From the NCBI GenBank assembly GCA_017644005.1, contig JAEPMJ010000003.1:124001-188000 (forward strand): a DNA stretch of 64,000 nt, in the 5' to 3' direction. Below are positions 23,954 to 33,870 of the stretch, in pieces. The first letter of the stretch is position 1, and each line of letters opens with the position of its first letter. The stretch is from Rhizobiaceae bacterium. Its GTDB lineage: Bacteria; Pseudomonadota; Alphaproteobacteria; Rhizobiales; Rhizobiaceae. Position numbers and translations under genes: made by a program. A model generated the notes under the pieces. That model ran no database searches and was not told the origin of the DNA. It worked only from the letters and a program-made list of their open reading frames with translations.

Positions 23954-26467
23954 CTATTTGGACACGAAGCAGCTGCCGCCAATCGCCTTGTAGCGTTCGC
24001 ATAGCGCGATACCGTCGGCGCGCGATGTGGTCGGGATGCGGACACGATAATAGGTGCCCTTACCCGGTATCTCGGCGCGCACGATGTTGACGCCGCGCCC
24101 CCCAAGCAACTCGCCGTAACGGCGCGCAAGGTCCTGATAGGTCGCCTGTGCGCTCTCGGCGGTGGGCTGCGAGGCAATCTGCATCGACCAGGTCGAGTTT
24201 TCCTCCACCACGACCGGAGCCGGAGCGGGAGTTGCCGGTTCGGTGCGCGCGGCAGGTGCGGCCTGCGCGACCTGCTGCGGCTGTGTCGCCGTCTGGCGGT
24301 TGGCAGGACGTGGTGTGGCAACAGGACCGACGGTTGGCGTGACCGGGTCGGCGGCCGCAGCGAGGTCTTCCGTTGCCGCGGTTTCGGCGGTGGAGGTTGC
24401 AGGCGCCTCGGCATCTGCGACCGTTTGCTGTTGCGACGCTTCAGAAGCCGTGGCAGCGGGCTCGCTGTCCTGCGCGGTTGCCCCGACAGGCTGCGTTGCC
24501 GCCGGTTGCGTGGTTTCGATCTGGCGCACCGGCTGGCTGGTCTCAACAACCTCCGGAGCGGGCTGTGCAGCAGCCTCGGTGGCTGGCGCCGCCGGCTCCT
24601 CGCGCGGCACAAGTGTACCGTCGGGGCGTACGATCATGGTGCGTACCCGGCGCGGCTGTACCGCGATCACGTCGTTGGCCAGCGCCGTTTCGGCTTCGTT
24701 TGCTGCAGGTTCGAGACGATCCTCGGATTTCGCGGCGGCCGTATCGGTGGCTGGCTCATCGACACCCGGCAAGCGCTCGGCGCCGACCGTACGCGATGCA
24801 ATATTGACCGGCTCTTCCGTCGTCGATACCAGGCTTTCCTGCCGCGGCTCGGTATTTGCAACGCCGCTGGCCACCTCATGCGCAGCGCTGTCCTGCGCCG
24901 GCACCGCGGCGCCGCCCGGGCTTTCGGGCTTGACCTTGACCGGATCGCTGTCCGCCTCGACCAGAACCGGCGTTTCCGGCTCGTCACCTCCACCGAACGA
25001 CAGTGCAAACGCACCGATGCCGCCGATCAACGCGATGGCGACAACAACGCCAGCGATCAGAAAACCGTTGCGGCCGCCGCGGCTTTCCTCATCCTGCCGA
25101 GTGTAATCGTCACCGACCGACAGAGCTTCTTCGAGCGCCAGATCGACATCCGGTTCGGTCGGCTCCTGCCGGGCATAGGCCGGAGAGCCGAAACTGGCGC
25201 CTGCACCAGCGGCCGTGCCGAATCCCAGGGCCTCGGCGTAAAACCGGTCTTCATCATTCTGAATACCGGGCACGCCTTCGGAAGGCGTCTCGCCCGGCTC
25301 GTCATTGTCTTCGGACGCTGCCAACTGAAAATCGTAGGCCAAATCCGCTTCGAATTCGTCATCTGGATGCTGTGGCGCCGGTTCATCGGCCGGCAAGTCA
25401 GGCAATTGCAGGTCGTCGGCCTGCTCGAACGCGGCTTCGGGAACGTCAATGGTCTCGATGTCTACCGGAATTGCGGGCTGTTCGGCCTTTGCAGGCGTCC
25501 CGGCAGCGCCACTGTTCGCCATGATCGCGGCCAGATCCGCGAAGGCGTCGGTGTGGGGATCAATGGACGGTTCCGCGTCATCGGCAACGGCGCCTTCGAA
25601 TTCGGATATGTCAGCGTCGGCGAAGTCCTCCGCCGATCCGCCGTTATCTTCCCAATCGTCAACAGGTTGGCTGCTTTCGTGCCAGACGCCGGTCTCGACC
25701 GATTGGGCTGAGCTTTGGGCGTTTACATAATTGGCGCGGCCAAGGCGCGACGCGGCCTCGGCTACGGCACCCGCCTGCCCGCTTCCCGTGGCCGGAGCAT
25801 GCGCGCTCTGTTCGGAAGGGTCGGCAAGCAGCATCTCGAGTTCGTCTTCCAGCGAAACGGCTTCCGAGGTCTCAAGATCATCAACCTGTGGATCAGTGCC
25901 TTCGGGAGACGCGGCTTCGACCTGATCGACATTTCCGGCATCGAGGTCACCGAAATCCATGTCGATATCGGCCAGGACCGGCTCGACGTTTCCGTCGAAG
26001 TCGGCCTCGCCGGTTTCTTCTGCCACCGTGTCGTCGCCGGCTGAGGCGTGTGCTGGCGCTTCTTCCGGAAAAGGGCCGTCTTCAGCAGCGGCGTGTTCGT
26101 CACCGGTCCAGATATCTGGTTCCTCGACGGTCTCGAACGCACCGGTCTCATCTGCGTTCGGATGGTCGGACGCATCGATCTGGTCCCCGCCAGGCATGTC
26201 CTCGGGACGTTCGGCAGCATCCGTTGCGGGCGCGGCCTCTGCATCCTCAAGTTCGCCGAGCAATTCCCTTTCGAGATCGACTGCGAAAGGATCGGACTCC
26301 GCCGCTTCGGCAGCGGGCTCGTTGGTCACGGGTTCGGGCTGCGTGCGGCTTTCCTCTGGCGCCTGCTCATTGTCGTCGCCAGACAAAAGACGCGCCAACT
26401 CGGCGAAGGGGTCTTCCGCCGCGACAGTGTGATCATTGCCGCGATTGGGGTTGTTGCTGTCTGCCAT
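23954..26467 (-). CDS. SPOR domain-containing protein with long acidic N-terminal region and one TM
   Basis: C-terminal SPOR-like segment (WSMQIASQPTAESAQATYQDLARRYGELLGGRGVNIVRAEIPGKGTYYRVRIPT); TM GFLIAGVVVAIALIGGIGAFAL; start chosen at MADSNN (alternative 26485). Confidence 0.85.
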   Translation of the reverse strand: MADSNNPNRGNDHTVAAEDPFAELARLLSGDDNEQAPEESRTQPEPVTNEPAAEAAESDPFAVDLERELLGELEDAEAAPATDAAERPEDMPGGDQIDASDHPNADETGAFETVEEPDIWTGDEHAAAEDGPFPEEAPAHASAGDDTVAEETGEADFDGNVEPVLADIDMDFGDLDAGNVDQVEAASPEGTDPQVDDLETSEAVSLEDELEMLLADPSEQSAHAPATGSGQAGAVAEAASRLGRANYVNAQSSAQSVETGVWHESSQPVDDWEDNGGSAEDFADADISEFEGAVADDAEPSIDPHTDAFADLAAIMANSGAAGTPAKAEQPAIPVDIETIDVPEAAFEQADDLQLPDLPADEPAPQHPDDEFEADLAYDFQLAASEDNDEPGETPSEGVPGIQNDEDRFYAEALGFGTAAGAGASFGSPAYARQEPTEPDVDLALEEALSVGDDYTRQDEESRGGRNGFLIAGVVVAIALIGGIGAFALSFGGGDEPETPVLVEADSDPVKVKPESPGGAAVPAQDSAAHEVASGVANTEPRQESLVSTTEEPVNIASRTVGAERLPGVDEPATDTAAAKSEDRLEPAANEAETALANDVIAVQPRRVRTMIVRPDGTLVPREEPAAPATEAAAQPAPEVVETSQPVRQIETTQPAATQPVGATAQDSEPAATASEASQQQTVADAEAPATSTAETAATEDLAAAADPVTPTVGPVATPRPANRQTATQPQQVAQAAPAARTEPATPAPAPVVVEENSTWSMQIASQPTAESAQATYQDLARRYGELLGGRGVNIVRAEIPGKGTYYRVRIPTTSRADGIALCERYKAIGGSCFVSK

Positions 26468-26569
26468 GCCTAATCCCGCACTCAAACGATGTCGGACGCC
26501 GGCGACGTCACTGTTTCGTGGCCGTTACCAGCGCAATGTGGGCAAATGGTGACAGAACGTTCCGCGAAC

Positions 26570-28330
26570 CTAGCGCATTTCCTGCGGTGCTTCCGCACCG
26601 ATCAACGCCAGGCCGGATGTGAGTACATCCGAGACAGCCTGCACCAGCCCGAGTCTGGCATAGGTCAATTCTTGGTCGTTAACCTTAACAAACCGTAAGC
26701 CGGGTGTCTCCGTGCCGCGATTCCAGTGGGTGTGGAACGTATTTGCCAGCTCATAAAGGTAAAACGCCAGCCGGTGCGGCTCGTGTGCACCCGCCGCCTG
26801 CTCGATCAGACGCGGATATTCAGCGAGTTTGCGGATGATTCCGATCTCGCCTTCGTCGGTGAGCCGATCGAACCGGGACGCCATGTCCTCGCGGGCTATC
26901 AGCCCTTCAACGCCGAATATCTCCTTCGCCTGCCTGAATACCGAATGGCAGCGGGCCGAAGCATATTGAACGTAGAAGACCGGGTTGTCTTTCGACTGCT
27001 CGGTCACCTTGGCAAAATCGAAATCCAGAGGCGCATCGGACTTGCGGTACAGCATCATGAACCGCACCGGATCGCGCCCGACCTCGTCGATCACGTCGCG
27101 CAAGGTCACGAACTCCCCTGCCCGCTTCGACATGCGGACAGGTTCGCCGTCGCGATAGAGCTTCACCAACTGGCACAAAAGCACTTCCAGCTTCACCTTG
27201 CCGTCCGACAGGGCTTTCGCGAGCGCTTCCAGCCGCTTTACGTATCCGCCATGATCGGCGCCGAGGATGAAGATCAACTCCTCAAAACCACGCTCGATCT
27301 TGTCGCGCATATAGGCGACGTCGCTGGCAAAATAGGTGTAGGCGCCGTCCGACTTCACCAGCGGCCGGTCGATATCGTCGCCAACCTCGGTGGACCGGAA
27401 CAGTGTCTGCTCACGGTCTTCCCAGTCATCCGGCTTCTGGCCCTTCGGCGGCGGCAGTTTGCCCTTGTAGACATGGCCCTTGAGCGTAAGATCGTTGATG
27501 GCCGAGCGGATCGCGCCGCCTTTTTCGCCATGCAGCGAGCGCTCTGAAAAGAACACTTCATGGTGGACGTTGAGCGCGGCAAGATCGTCGCGGATCAGAT
27601 CCATCATCGCGTCGATCGCGCGGTCGCGCACGATCGGAAGCGCTTCGTCGTCCGGCATCTGGTTGAGGCTGGTGCCGAACTCTTCGGCCAGCGCCTTGCC
27701 AACCGGCACAAGATAGTCCCCCGGATAAAGCCCAGCCGGGATTTCGCCGACGTCTTCACCCAGCGCCTCGCGGTACCGCAGCAGCACCGACTTCGCCAGC
27801 ACGTCGATCTGCACGCCGGCGTCGTTGATGTAGTATTCCTTGGTCACCTCGTAGCCGGCGAAATCCAGGATATTGGCAAGCGCATCGCCAACGACGGCGC
27901 CTCGGCAATGGCCGACATGCATGGGACCGGTCGGGTTGGCGGAAACATATTCGACGTTGACCCTGCGCCCGGCACCCATTTTCGAGCGGCCGAATCCGCC
28001 GGCAGCGGCAAGCATCTCGGCAAGCCGGGCCTGCCAGAAACGGGGTGAGAAGCGCATATTGATGAAGCCGGGACCGGCAACCGTCACCTCGGCGATGTCC
28101 GCGTCTGCCTCCAGCAACGCTGCGATATCGGCCGCCAGCTCGCGCGGATTACGCCCTACCGCCTTGGCCAGCACCATTGCGGCATTGGTTGCGATGTCGC
28201 CATGACTCGGATCGCGCGGCGGCTCGACGGTGACGCGGGCAAGATCCGGGCTGGTGCCGTCTATCGTTTTAATTTCAGACTGTTCTACAGCTTTCTTAAT
28301 CCGATTGCTGAAATCGGCGAAGATATTCAT
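26570..28330 (-). CDS. argS: arginyl-tRNA synthetase
   Basis: 586 aa; [31 protein letters not shown] (HIGH region), [11 protein letters not shown]. Confidence 0.98.
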   Translation of the reverse strand: MNIFADFSNRIKKAVEQSEIKTIDGTSPDLARVTVEPPRDPSHGDIATNAAMVLAKAVGRNPRELAADIAALLEADADIAEVTVAGPGFINMRFSPRFWQARLAEMLAAAGGFGRSKMGAGRRVNVEYVSANPTGPMHVGHCRGAVVGDALANILDFAGYEVTKEYYINDAGVQIDVLAKSVLLRYREALGEDVGEIPAGLYPGDYLVPVGKALAEEFGTSLNQMPDDEALPIVRDRAIDAMMDLIRDDLAALNVHHEVFFSERSLHGEKGGAIRSAINDLTLKGHVYKGKLPPPKGQKPDDWEDREQTLFRSTEVGDDIDRPLVKSDGAYTYFASDVAYMRDKIERGFEELIFILGADHGGYVKRLEALAKALSDGKVKLEVLLCQLVKLYRDGEPVRMSKRAGEFVTLRDVIDEVGRDPVRFMMLYRKSDAPLDFDFAKVTEQSKDNPVFYVQYASARCHSVFRQAKEIFGVEGLIAREDMASRFDRLTDEGEIGIIRKLAEYPRLIEQAAGAHEPHRLAFYLYELANTFHTHWNRGTETPGLRFVKVNDQELTYARLGLVQAVSDVLTSGLALIGAEAPQEMR

Positions 28331-28400
28331 GGCGGAAATCCAGAAATTAGTGCCCCGCGCGCCCCGAAAGTCGGCTCAAATGGGCTGAACGGTGGTTCGC

Positions 28401-29621
28401 CTAGACCAATTCCGGCGTGTGGTCAAACAGGCGCTTGTGTTCTTTCAGCGCGTAGGTGTCGGTCATTCCGGCGAGGAAATCGGCAACGCTGCGTGCCCTG
28501 ATGCGTTCTTCCGCGCGATCCAGTCCCTCCCGCCAGCCCTCGGGCATCTGACGCGGATCCGCGTAATAGGCATCGAACAGATCGGCCACGACCTGTTCGG
28601 CATGAGCGCGTACCCGCATGACGGCGGGGCTGCGGTAGAGATTGGCGTAAAGAAAGCTCTTCAGTTTCTTTTCGTCCGCAGCCATCTGCACGGAAAAGAC
28701 CACGCAGGGGGACGCCGCGTCACGCACATCCTCCACGCTCTGCGGGTTCAGTCCGGCAAGTAGGCCGCGCGATGTGACGATAACGTCTTCGACCATTGCC
28801 GTAATCTGCCTGCGCACGATCTCATGGCCGGTCCGGGCAGGATCGAGATCGGGGTATCTGTCGCGTACCTTCGTCAGCAATTGCGCCGTCAGCGGTACTT
28901 CGCCGAGCATATCCAGCGTCAGCAGGCCGGAGCGCAGCCCGTCATCGATGTCGTGTGCGTTGTAGGCAATATCGTCGGCAATCGCAGCGCATTGCGCTTC
29001 CACGCCGGCAAATTTCGCCAGCTCCAGATTGTCGAGTTCGTTGTAATCGCGGATCGGCTGCGGCACCGGGCCGTCCAGGCCATTTCCCTTGATGTCGGTC
29101 AGCGGACCGTTGTGCTTGACGAGACCCTCAAGCGTTTCCCAGCTCAGGTTCAGGCCGTCGAATTCGGCATAGCGCCGTTCGAGCCTGGTCACGACGCGCA
29201 GTGACTGGGCGTTGTGGTCGAAGCCGCCCCAGCGCGCCATTTTTCCATTCAGTGCGTCTTCTCCGGTGTGCCCGAAGGGCGTGTGGCCGAAATCATGGAC
29301 CAGGGCAACGGCTTCAGCCAGATCCTCGTCGCACTCCAGCGCGCGGGCAAGCGCGCGGGCGATCTGGGCCACTTCGATCGAATGCGTCAGGCGGGTGCGA
29401 TAGTGATCGCCTTCATGAGCGATGAAGACCTGAGTCTTGTGTTTCAGCCGGCGGAACGCAGTGGAGTGGATGATGCGGTCGCGGTCGCGCTGAAACGGCG
29501 TTCGCGTCGGGCTTTCCGGTTCAGCATAAAAACGCCCACGGCTGCGCGCCGGATCCGTCGCGTAGGCCGCGCGCGGCCTGTAGCCGAAGCCGATGCCGTG
29601 CAGATCATCGCTCGCTGCCAT
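28401..29621 (-). CDS. dgt: deoxyguanosinetriphosphate triphosphohydrolase-like protein
   Basis: 406 aa HD-domain; [54 protein letters not shown]. Confidence 0.95.
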   Translation of the reverse strand: MAASDDLHGIGFGYRPRAAYATDPARSRGRFYAEPESPTRTPFQRDRDRIIHSTAFRRLKHKTQVFIAHEGDHYRTRLTHSIEVAQIARALARALECDEDLAEAVALVHDFGHTPFGHTGEDALNGKMARWGGFDHNAQSLRVVTRLERRYAEFDGLNLSWETLEGLVKHNGPLTDIKGNGLDGPVPQPIRDYNELDNLELAKFAGVEAQCAAIADDIAYNAHDIDDGLRSGLLTLDMLGEVPLTAQLLTKVRDRYPDLDPARTGHEIVRRQITAMVEDVIVTSRGLLAGLNPQSVEDVRDAASPCVVFSVQMAADEKKLKSFLYANLYRSPAVMRVRAHAEQVVADLFDAYYADPRQMPEGWREGLDRAEERIRARSVADFLAGMTDTYALKEHKRLFDHTPELV

Positions 29622-29696
29622 GTGACTGTGCCGCCGGTTGACTTGCCCCTGGCCGCTTCATACCTATGAGCGAAACGCAAACGCAAGGTGACAGCC

Positions 29697-30047
29697 ATGG
29701 GCGCCGACGCGAAGACTGCCATGAATTCAGTGGAAATCAGCGATGCAGCTGCGAAGCGCATCCTCTCCGTACTCGCCAGGGAACCGGACAAAAAAGCCCT
29801 GCGCGTTTCCGTAGAGGGCGGGGGCTGCTCCGGCTTTTCCTACAAGATCGACCTGACCGACAGCGCAAATGACGACGACAAGGTATTCGAGAAGGACGGC
29901 GCTACCGTTCTCATCGACGAATTGTCGCTTGTCTATATGGGCGGCTCGGTAATCGACTTCGTCGACGACCTTATCGGCCAGTCGTTCCAGATCAAAAACC
30001 CCAATGCGGTCGCTTCATGTGGCTGCGGGACGAGTTTTTCGATCTGA
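29697..30047 (+). CDS. erpA: iron-sulfur cluster insertion/assembly protein (HesB/IscA/ErpA family)
   Basis: A-type carrier motifs: GGGCSGFSY and CGCGTSFSI. Confidence 0.92.
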   Translation: MGADAKTAMNSVEISDAAAKRILSVLAREPDKKALRVSVEGGGCSGFSYKIDLTDSANDDDKVFEKDGATVLIDELSLVYMGGSVIDFVDDLIGQSFQIKNPNAVASCGCGTSFSI

Positions 30048-30065
30048 CGGACCGGCTACGGATGT

Positions 30066-30093
30066 AAAAAGGCCGCGGATTTCCGCGGCCTTT
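30066..30093. terminator. bidirectional terminator between erpA and NCS2 permease gene
   Basis: AAAAGGCCGCGGA-TT-TCCGCGGCCTTTT. Confidence 0.85.
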
Positions 30094-30110
30094 TCTTTGT
30101 CCGGGCTGAT

Positions 30111-31475
30111 CTACCGTTCAAGCTCTTTAGGCAGCACCAGGTTGAGCACGATCGCCAGGAAGGCGGACGGCAGCAGGCCCGACGTGAGCAGTATCTGTGC
30201 AGTCTTGGGCAAGTGCTGCAACGCGCCGGGTTCGAGCTGCAGGCCGAGGCCGACCGACAGCGAGATGGCGAAAATCACCATGTTGCGGCGGTTCCAGTCG
30301 ACATCGGAAAGCATGTTGATACCGGCCGAAGCGACCATGCCGAACATCACGATGACGCCACCGCCAAGCACGGCGATCGGCACCGTGGAGATGATCGCGC
30401 CGATCTTGGGGATCAGTCCGCAGATGATCAGGAAGATTGCTCCGTAGGTCACAACATGGCGGCTCATGACACCAGTCATGGAGACCAGGCCGACATTCTG
30501 GCTGAAGGAAGTGTTGGGCAAGCCGCCGAAAATGCCGGCCACCGCAGTGCCCAGGCCGTCGGCATAGGTTGCGCCCGAGATTTCCCTGTCGGTTGCTTCC
30601 CGCCCGGCGCCGCCCTTGGTGATGCCGGAAACGTCGCCGACCGTCTCGATCGCCGAGATGATGGCCATGAAGCACATGCCGATGACCGCGGCGGCGGTGA
30701 TGTCGAAGCCCCATTTGAAAGGTGTCGGGACAGCGACCCAGCCGGCATTGCCGACATTGCCGAAACTCACCATGCCGAGCATCAGCGCGACGATGTATCC
30801 GGCGATCAGCCCGAGCAGCACGGCCGCGATCGACCACATGCCCTTGGCGAAGAACTTCAACAGCAGCGTGACCACGATCACGACCACTGCAACGCCCCAG
30901 TGCTGCGCGCCGCCATAGGCCTCGGTGCCGATGAGCGGCACGCCGCCGGCGGCATACTGTACTCCGACCTTGATCAGTGCCAGGCCGATCATCAGCACGA
31001 TCAGGCCGGTAACCAGCGGCGGCAGCGCAAAGCGCAGGCGGCCGATGAACGTGCCCAGAAAGAAATGGAATATGCCGCCGATGACAACACCGCCCATCAG
31101 CGTGCCCATGGCGGCTACGCCCTGCCCTGCCACGAGCGGGATCATCACCGGCAGAAACGCGAAACTGGTGCCTTGCACGATCGGCAGCCTGCCACCGATC
31201 GGGCCGGCGCCCATTGTCTGGAACAGAGTGGCGATGCCGGCAAACAGCATCGACATCTGAATCATGTAGATCAGGTTCGGAAAGTCCGGCGAATTGGAGC
31301 CGAACCCGAAGCCGGCGGCACCGGCGACTATAATCGCAGGCGTGACGTTGGAAATGAACATCGCCATCACATGCTGGATGCCCAGCGGCACTGCCTGTGC
31401 AAGTGGCGGGGTGTAGTCAGGGTCCCGCAATCGGTCTTCCAGCGCTGTGCCGGTGTCAGCAGTCGTGTCGGTCAT
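30111..31475 (-). CDS. NCS2 family nucleobase:cation symporter (uracil/xanthine permease type)
   Basis: start MTDTTADTGTALEDRLRDPDYTPPLAQAVPLGIQHVMAMFISNVTPAI; NTSFSQNVGLVSMTGVMSR. Confidence 0.9.
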   Translation of the reverse strand: MTDTTADTGTALEDRLRDPDYTPPLAQAVPLGIQHVMAMFISNVTPAIIVAGAAGFGFGSNSPDFPNLIYMIQMSMLFAGIATLFQTMGAGPIGGRLPIVQGTSFAFLPVMIPLVAGQGVAAMGTLMGGVVIGGIFHFFLGTFIGRLRFALPPLVTGLIVLMIGLALIKVGVQYAAGGVPLIGTEAYGGAQHWGVAVVVIVVTLLLKFFAKGMWSIAAVLLGLIAGYIVALMLGMVSFGNVGNAGWVAVPTPFKWGFDITAAAVIGMCFMAIISAIETVGDVSGITKGGAGREATDREISGATYADGLGTAVAGIFGGLPNTSFSQNVGLVSMTGVMSRHVVTYGAIFLIICGLIPKIGAIISTVPIAVLGGGVIVMFGMVASAGINMLSDVDWNRRNMVIFAISLSVGLGLQLEPGALQHLPKTAQILLTSGLLPSAFLAIVLNLVLPKELER

Positions 31476-31607
31476 TTCGAAGTTCCCCCTTCTCAACCCC
31501 GCGCCTTTTTGCGTAGATGATTCGTAACGCAGGAGCGATGTTGAAGCATCCTCCCTGTACAAGGTCCCGACCACCAAAAATAAATTTGAAAGTCAGCTAA
31601 GCGTTTC

Positions 31608-32414
31608 ATGAAAATCGCAACCTGGAATATCAACGGCATCAAGGCCCGAATCGACAACGTTCTGCAATGGCTTGGCGACACGTCGCCCGACATTGCCTGC
31701 CTGCAGGAAATCAAATCGGTCGATGAGAATTTTCCGCGGATGGAGATCGAATCACTCGGCTACCATGTCGAGACCCATGGCCAGAAGGGGTTCAACGGCG
31801 TCGCAATCCTGTCGAAGATGCGTTTCGACGAGGTCAATCGCAGGCTTCCGGGCGATGACGATGACGAACAGGTCCGCTTCATCGAGGGTGTGTTTTCGGT
31901 GCGTGATGGCCATGGACGGCCGAAGGCGCTGCGCGTGGTGTCGCTGTATCTGCCCAACGGAAATCCTGTGGATACCGAGAAGTTTCCCTACAAGCTCGGC
32001 TGGATGGAACGGCTGGAGCGATGGGCGGAAGGCCGGCTGGCCTTCGAGGAACCGCTGGTTCTTGCCGGCGACTACAACGTGATCCCGCAGCCTCAGGACG
32101 CGAAACAGCCCGAGAACTGGGTCGGAGACGCGTTGTTCATGCCGCAGAGCCGGCAATCGCTGCGCCGCCTTGAAGGTCTCGGATTTACCGATGCCTTGCG
32201 CGCTGGCGACGATTCCGCCGGAATATACACATTCTGGGACTATCAGGCCGGCGCCTGGCAAAAGAACAACGGCATCCGTATCGATCACCTGATGCTGTCG
32301 CCGGAGGCTTCAGACCACCTTCGCGGAACGACAGTGGAAAAGCGGGTCCGGGCTTGGGAAAAGCCGTCCGACCATGTGCCTGTCATTGCCGATCTGGCAT
32401 TGGAAGCGGCTTAA
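31608..32414 (+). CDS. xthA: exodeoxyribonuclease III
   Basis: MKIATWNINGIKARIDNVLQWLGDTSPDIACLQEIKSVDENFP; GIRIDHLMLSP; SDHVPVIADL. Confidence 0.95.
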   Translation: MKIATWNINGIKARIDNVLQWLGDTSPDIACLQEIKSVDENFPRMEIESLGYHVETHGQKGFNGVAILSKMRFDEVNRRLPGDDDDEQVRFIEGVFSVRDGHGRPKALRVVSLYLPNGNPVDTEKFPYKLGWMERLERWAEGRLAFEEPLVLAGDYNVIPQPQDAKQPENWVGDALFMPQSRQSLRRLEGLGFTDALRAGDDSAGIYTFWDYQAGAWQKNNGIRIDHLMLSPEASDHLRGTTVEKRVRAWEKPSDHVPVIADLALEAA

Positions 32415-32498
32415 ACCGGGGGCATATCCGCAGACGGGTCGGCCGGCCCTTATTCGCACATTGGATGACCGCAATAGCCGTTTGTGCTAGGGTGGGCC

Positions 32499-32810
32499 AT
32501 GAAAATGCTGCTGCTCGGCCTTTCACTGGCTGGCTTGGTTGCCGCTTTTGCGGCCCCGGCCCGGGCAGACTGTCAATGCGTTGCGGCCGGCAAGAAATAC
32601 GGGCTGGGTGATGTCGCCTGCCTCAAACTGCCCGGCGGCGACCGTCTGGCACGATGCAGCATGGTGCTTAACAACTCCTCCTGGACGCTGTTGCAGCAAT
32701 CCTGCCCCTTCGCGATGGCGGATATCGATCCGGTACCATCATCACGGGCAGATGCGAAAGAGACGGCAACCGAAGTTGCCGCCGGCCGTTCGCATATCGA
32801 CAGGAAATAG
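32499..32810 (+). CDS. small secreted Cys-containing hypothetical protein
   Basis: signal peptide MKMLLLGLSLAGLVAAFAAPARA, then DCQCVAAGKKYGLGDVACLKLPGGDRLARCSMVLNNSSWTLLQQSCPF. Confidence 0.7.
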   Translation: MKMLLLGLSLAGLVAAFAAPARADCQCVAAGKKYGLGDVACLKLPGGDRLARCSMVLNNSSWTLLQQSCPFAMADIDPVPSSRADAKETATEVAAGRSHIDRK

Positions 32811-32821
32811 GGAGAGCGCTC

Positions 32822-33667
32822 TCAGTTGCTGGTCTTGTGCAGGAGATCGCCGGCAAGGGCGATTGCGGTCCGGCGGTCAGCCTCGCCTGCAATGGCGAAA
32901 GCCTCTTCCTGCATTGTCCTGATCCAGTCAACGTCGGCGACGTGTGCGGTCTCCAGCGCAGCGGTCATCATCGCAAGACCCTGGACGACCTTGCCGCTGT
33001 GGAACAGCATGTTCCCCAGCGTGGCCTGCGCTCCGGCGTGGCCCTTCTCGGCCGCCAGCTGAAGCCAGCGGCCGGCCTGGCGTACGTTCTTCCTTACGCC
33101 TTCGCCATTCAGGAACATGCGGCCGATCTCATACTGCGCAACCGGGTTGCGGTAGGTCGCGGCGGCGCGCATGTAATAGTCCTGCGCTGCAATCAGGTTC
33201 GGCTTCACGGGCGTGCCTTCGATGCCGGTCCTCAGATAGTTCGCCACCGCTACCAGTGCGTCGGAGACATAAGGCACGTCAGGCGAGCCGACTTCGACAT
33301 CCTGACGGACGATCTCGTTGAAGAACTTGAAGGCCTCGAAATCGTTGCGCTGCACTCCGTCGCCTTCGGCATACATGCGTGCGAGCTTCCAGCTGGCACC
33401 GATCTGGCCGTTTTCGGCGGCATAACGATAGGCCTCGACAGCTTCTTCCTTGTGGCCCTGCTTGTAGGCGGTGAAACCGAAACGGAATACCGCGAACGGG
33501 CTGCGCTCAGGTGCAGCAGCCACGGCCTTTTCGTCCAGTGCGTGGGCGTCAGGTGAAAGCGTAGTGGCTACCAGAACAGCAAGGCAGAGTGTCGTCGCGA
33601 CATTGCGCAGCACGTCAAACGCGCCGCCGATCGCCCCGATACCCTTTCCAGCTACAAACATACTCAT
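32822..33667 (-). CDS. exoR: exopolysaccharide production regulator ExoR (Sel1-like repeats, periplasmic)
   Basis: signal-peptide-like N-terminus and Sel1 repeats (SPFAVFRFGFTAYKQGHKEEAVEAYRYAAENGQIGASWKLARMYAEGDGVQRND) closely resembling rhizobial ExoR as I recall it. Confidence 0.85.
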   Translation of the reverse strand: MSMFVAGKGIGAIGGAFDVLRNVATTLCLAVLVATTLSPDAHALDEKAVAAAPERSPFAVFRFGFTAYKQGHKEEAVEAYRYAAENGQIGASWKLARMYAEGDGVQRNDFEAFKFFNEIVRQDVEVGSPDVPYVSDALVAVANYLRTGIEGTPVKPNLIAAQDYYMRAAATYRNPVAQYEIGRMFLNGEGVRKNVRQAGRWLQLAAEKGHAGAQATLGNMLFHSGKVVQGLAMMTAALETAHVADVDWIRTMQEEAFAIAGEADRRTAIALAGDLLHKTSN

Positions 33668-33870
33668 GGTTGGCTCTGAACCGCATCTTGTTGGCGCCCG
33701 ACGCATTCCAGAGTGCGTCCTGGCGTGGATGTGTCTCATCGGGTGCGCGTGTTTTATGGCGGGAAGTGGGCAATTTGGGCAGGCATGCCGCCAGTTCGTG
33801 CTTCTTGCCATGACTGTTGCGGAATCGTCACAAATCAGCGCGCCGTAGGCTCAAATCCTGCAATCCCGGG

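Noticed and set aside
24162-26622. Plus-strand ORFs (314, 428, 244 aa) opposite the SPOR gene
   Set aside because: Antisense mirrors of the acidic/Ala-rich low-complexity coding sequence
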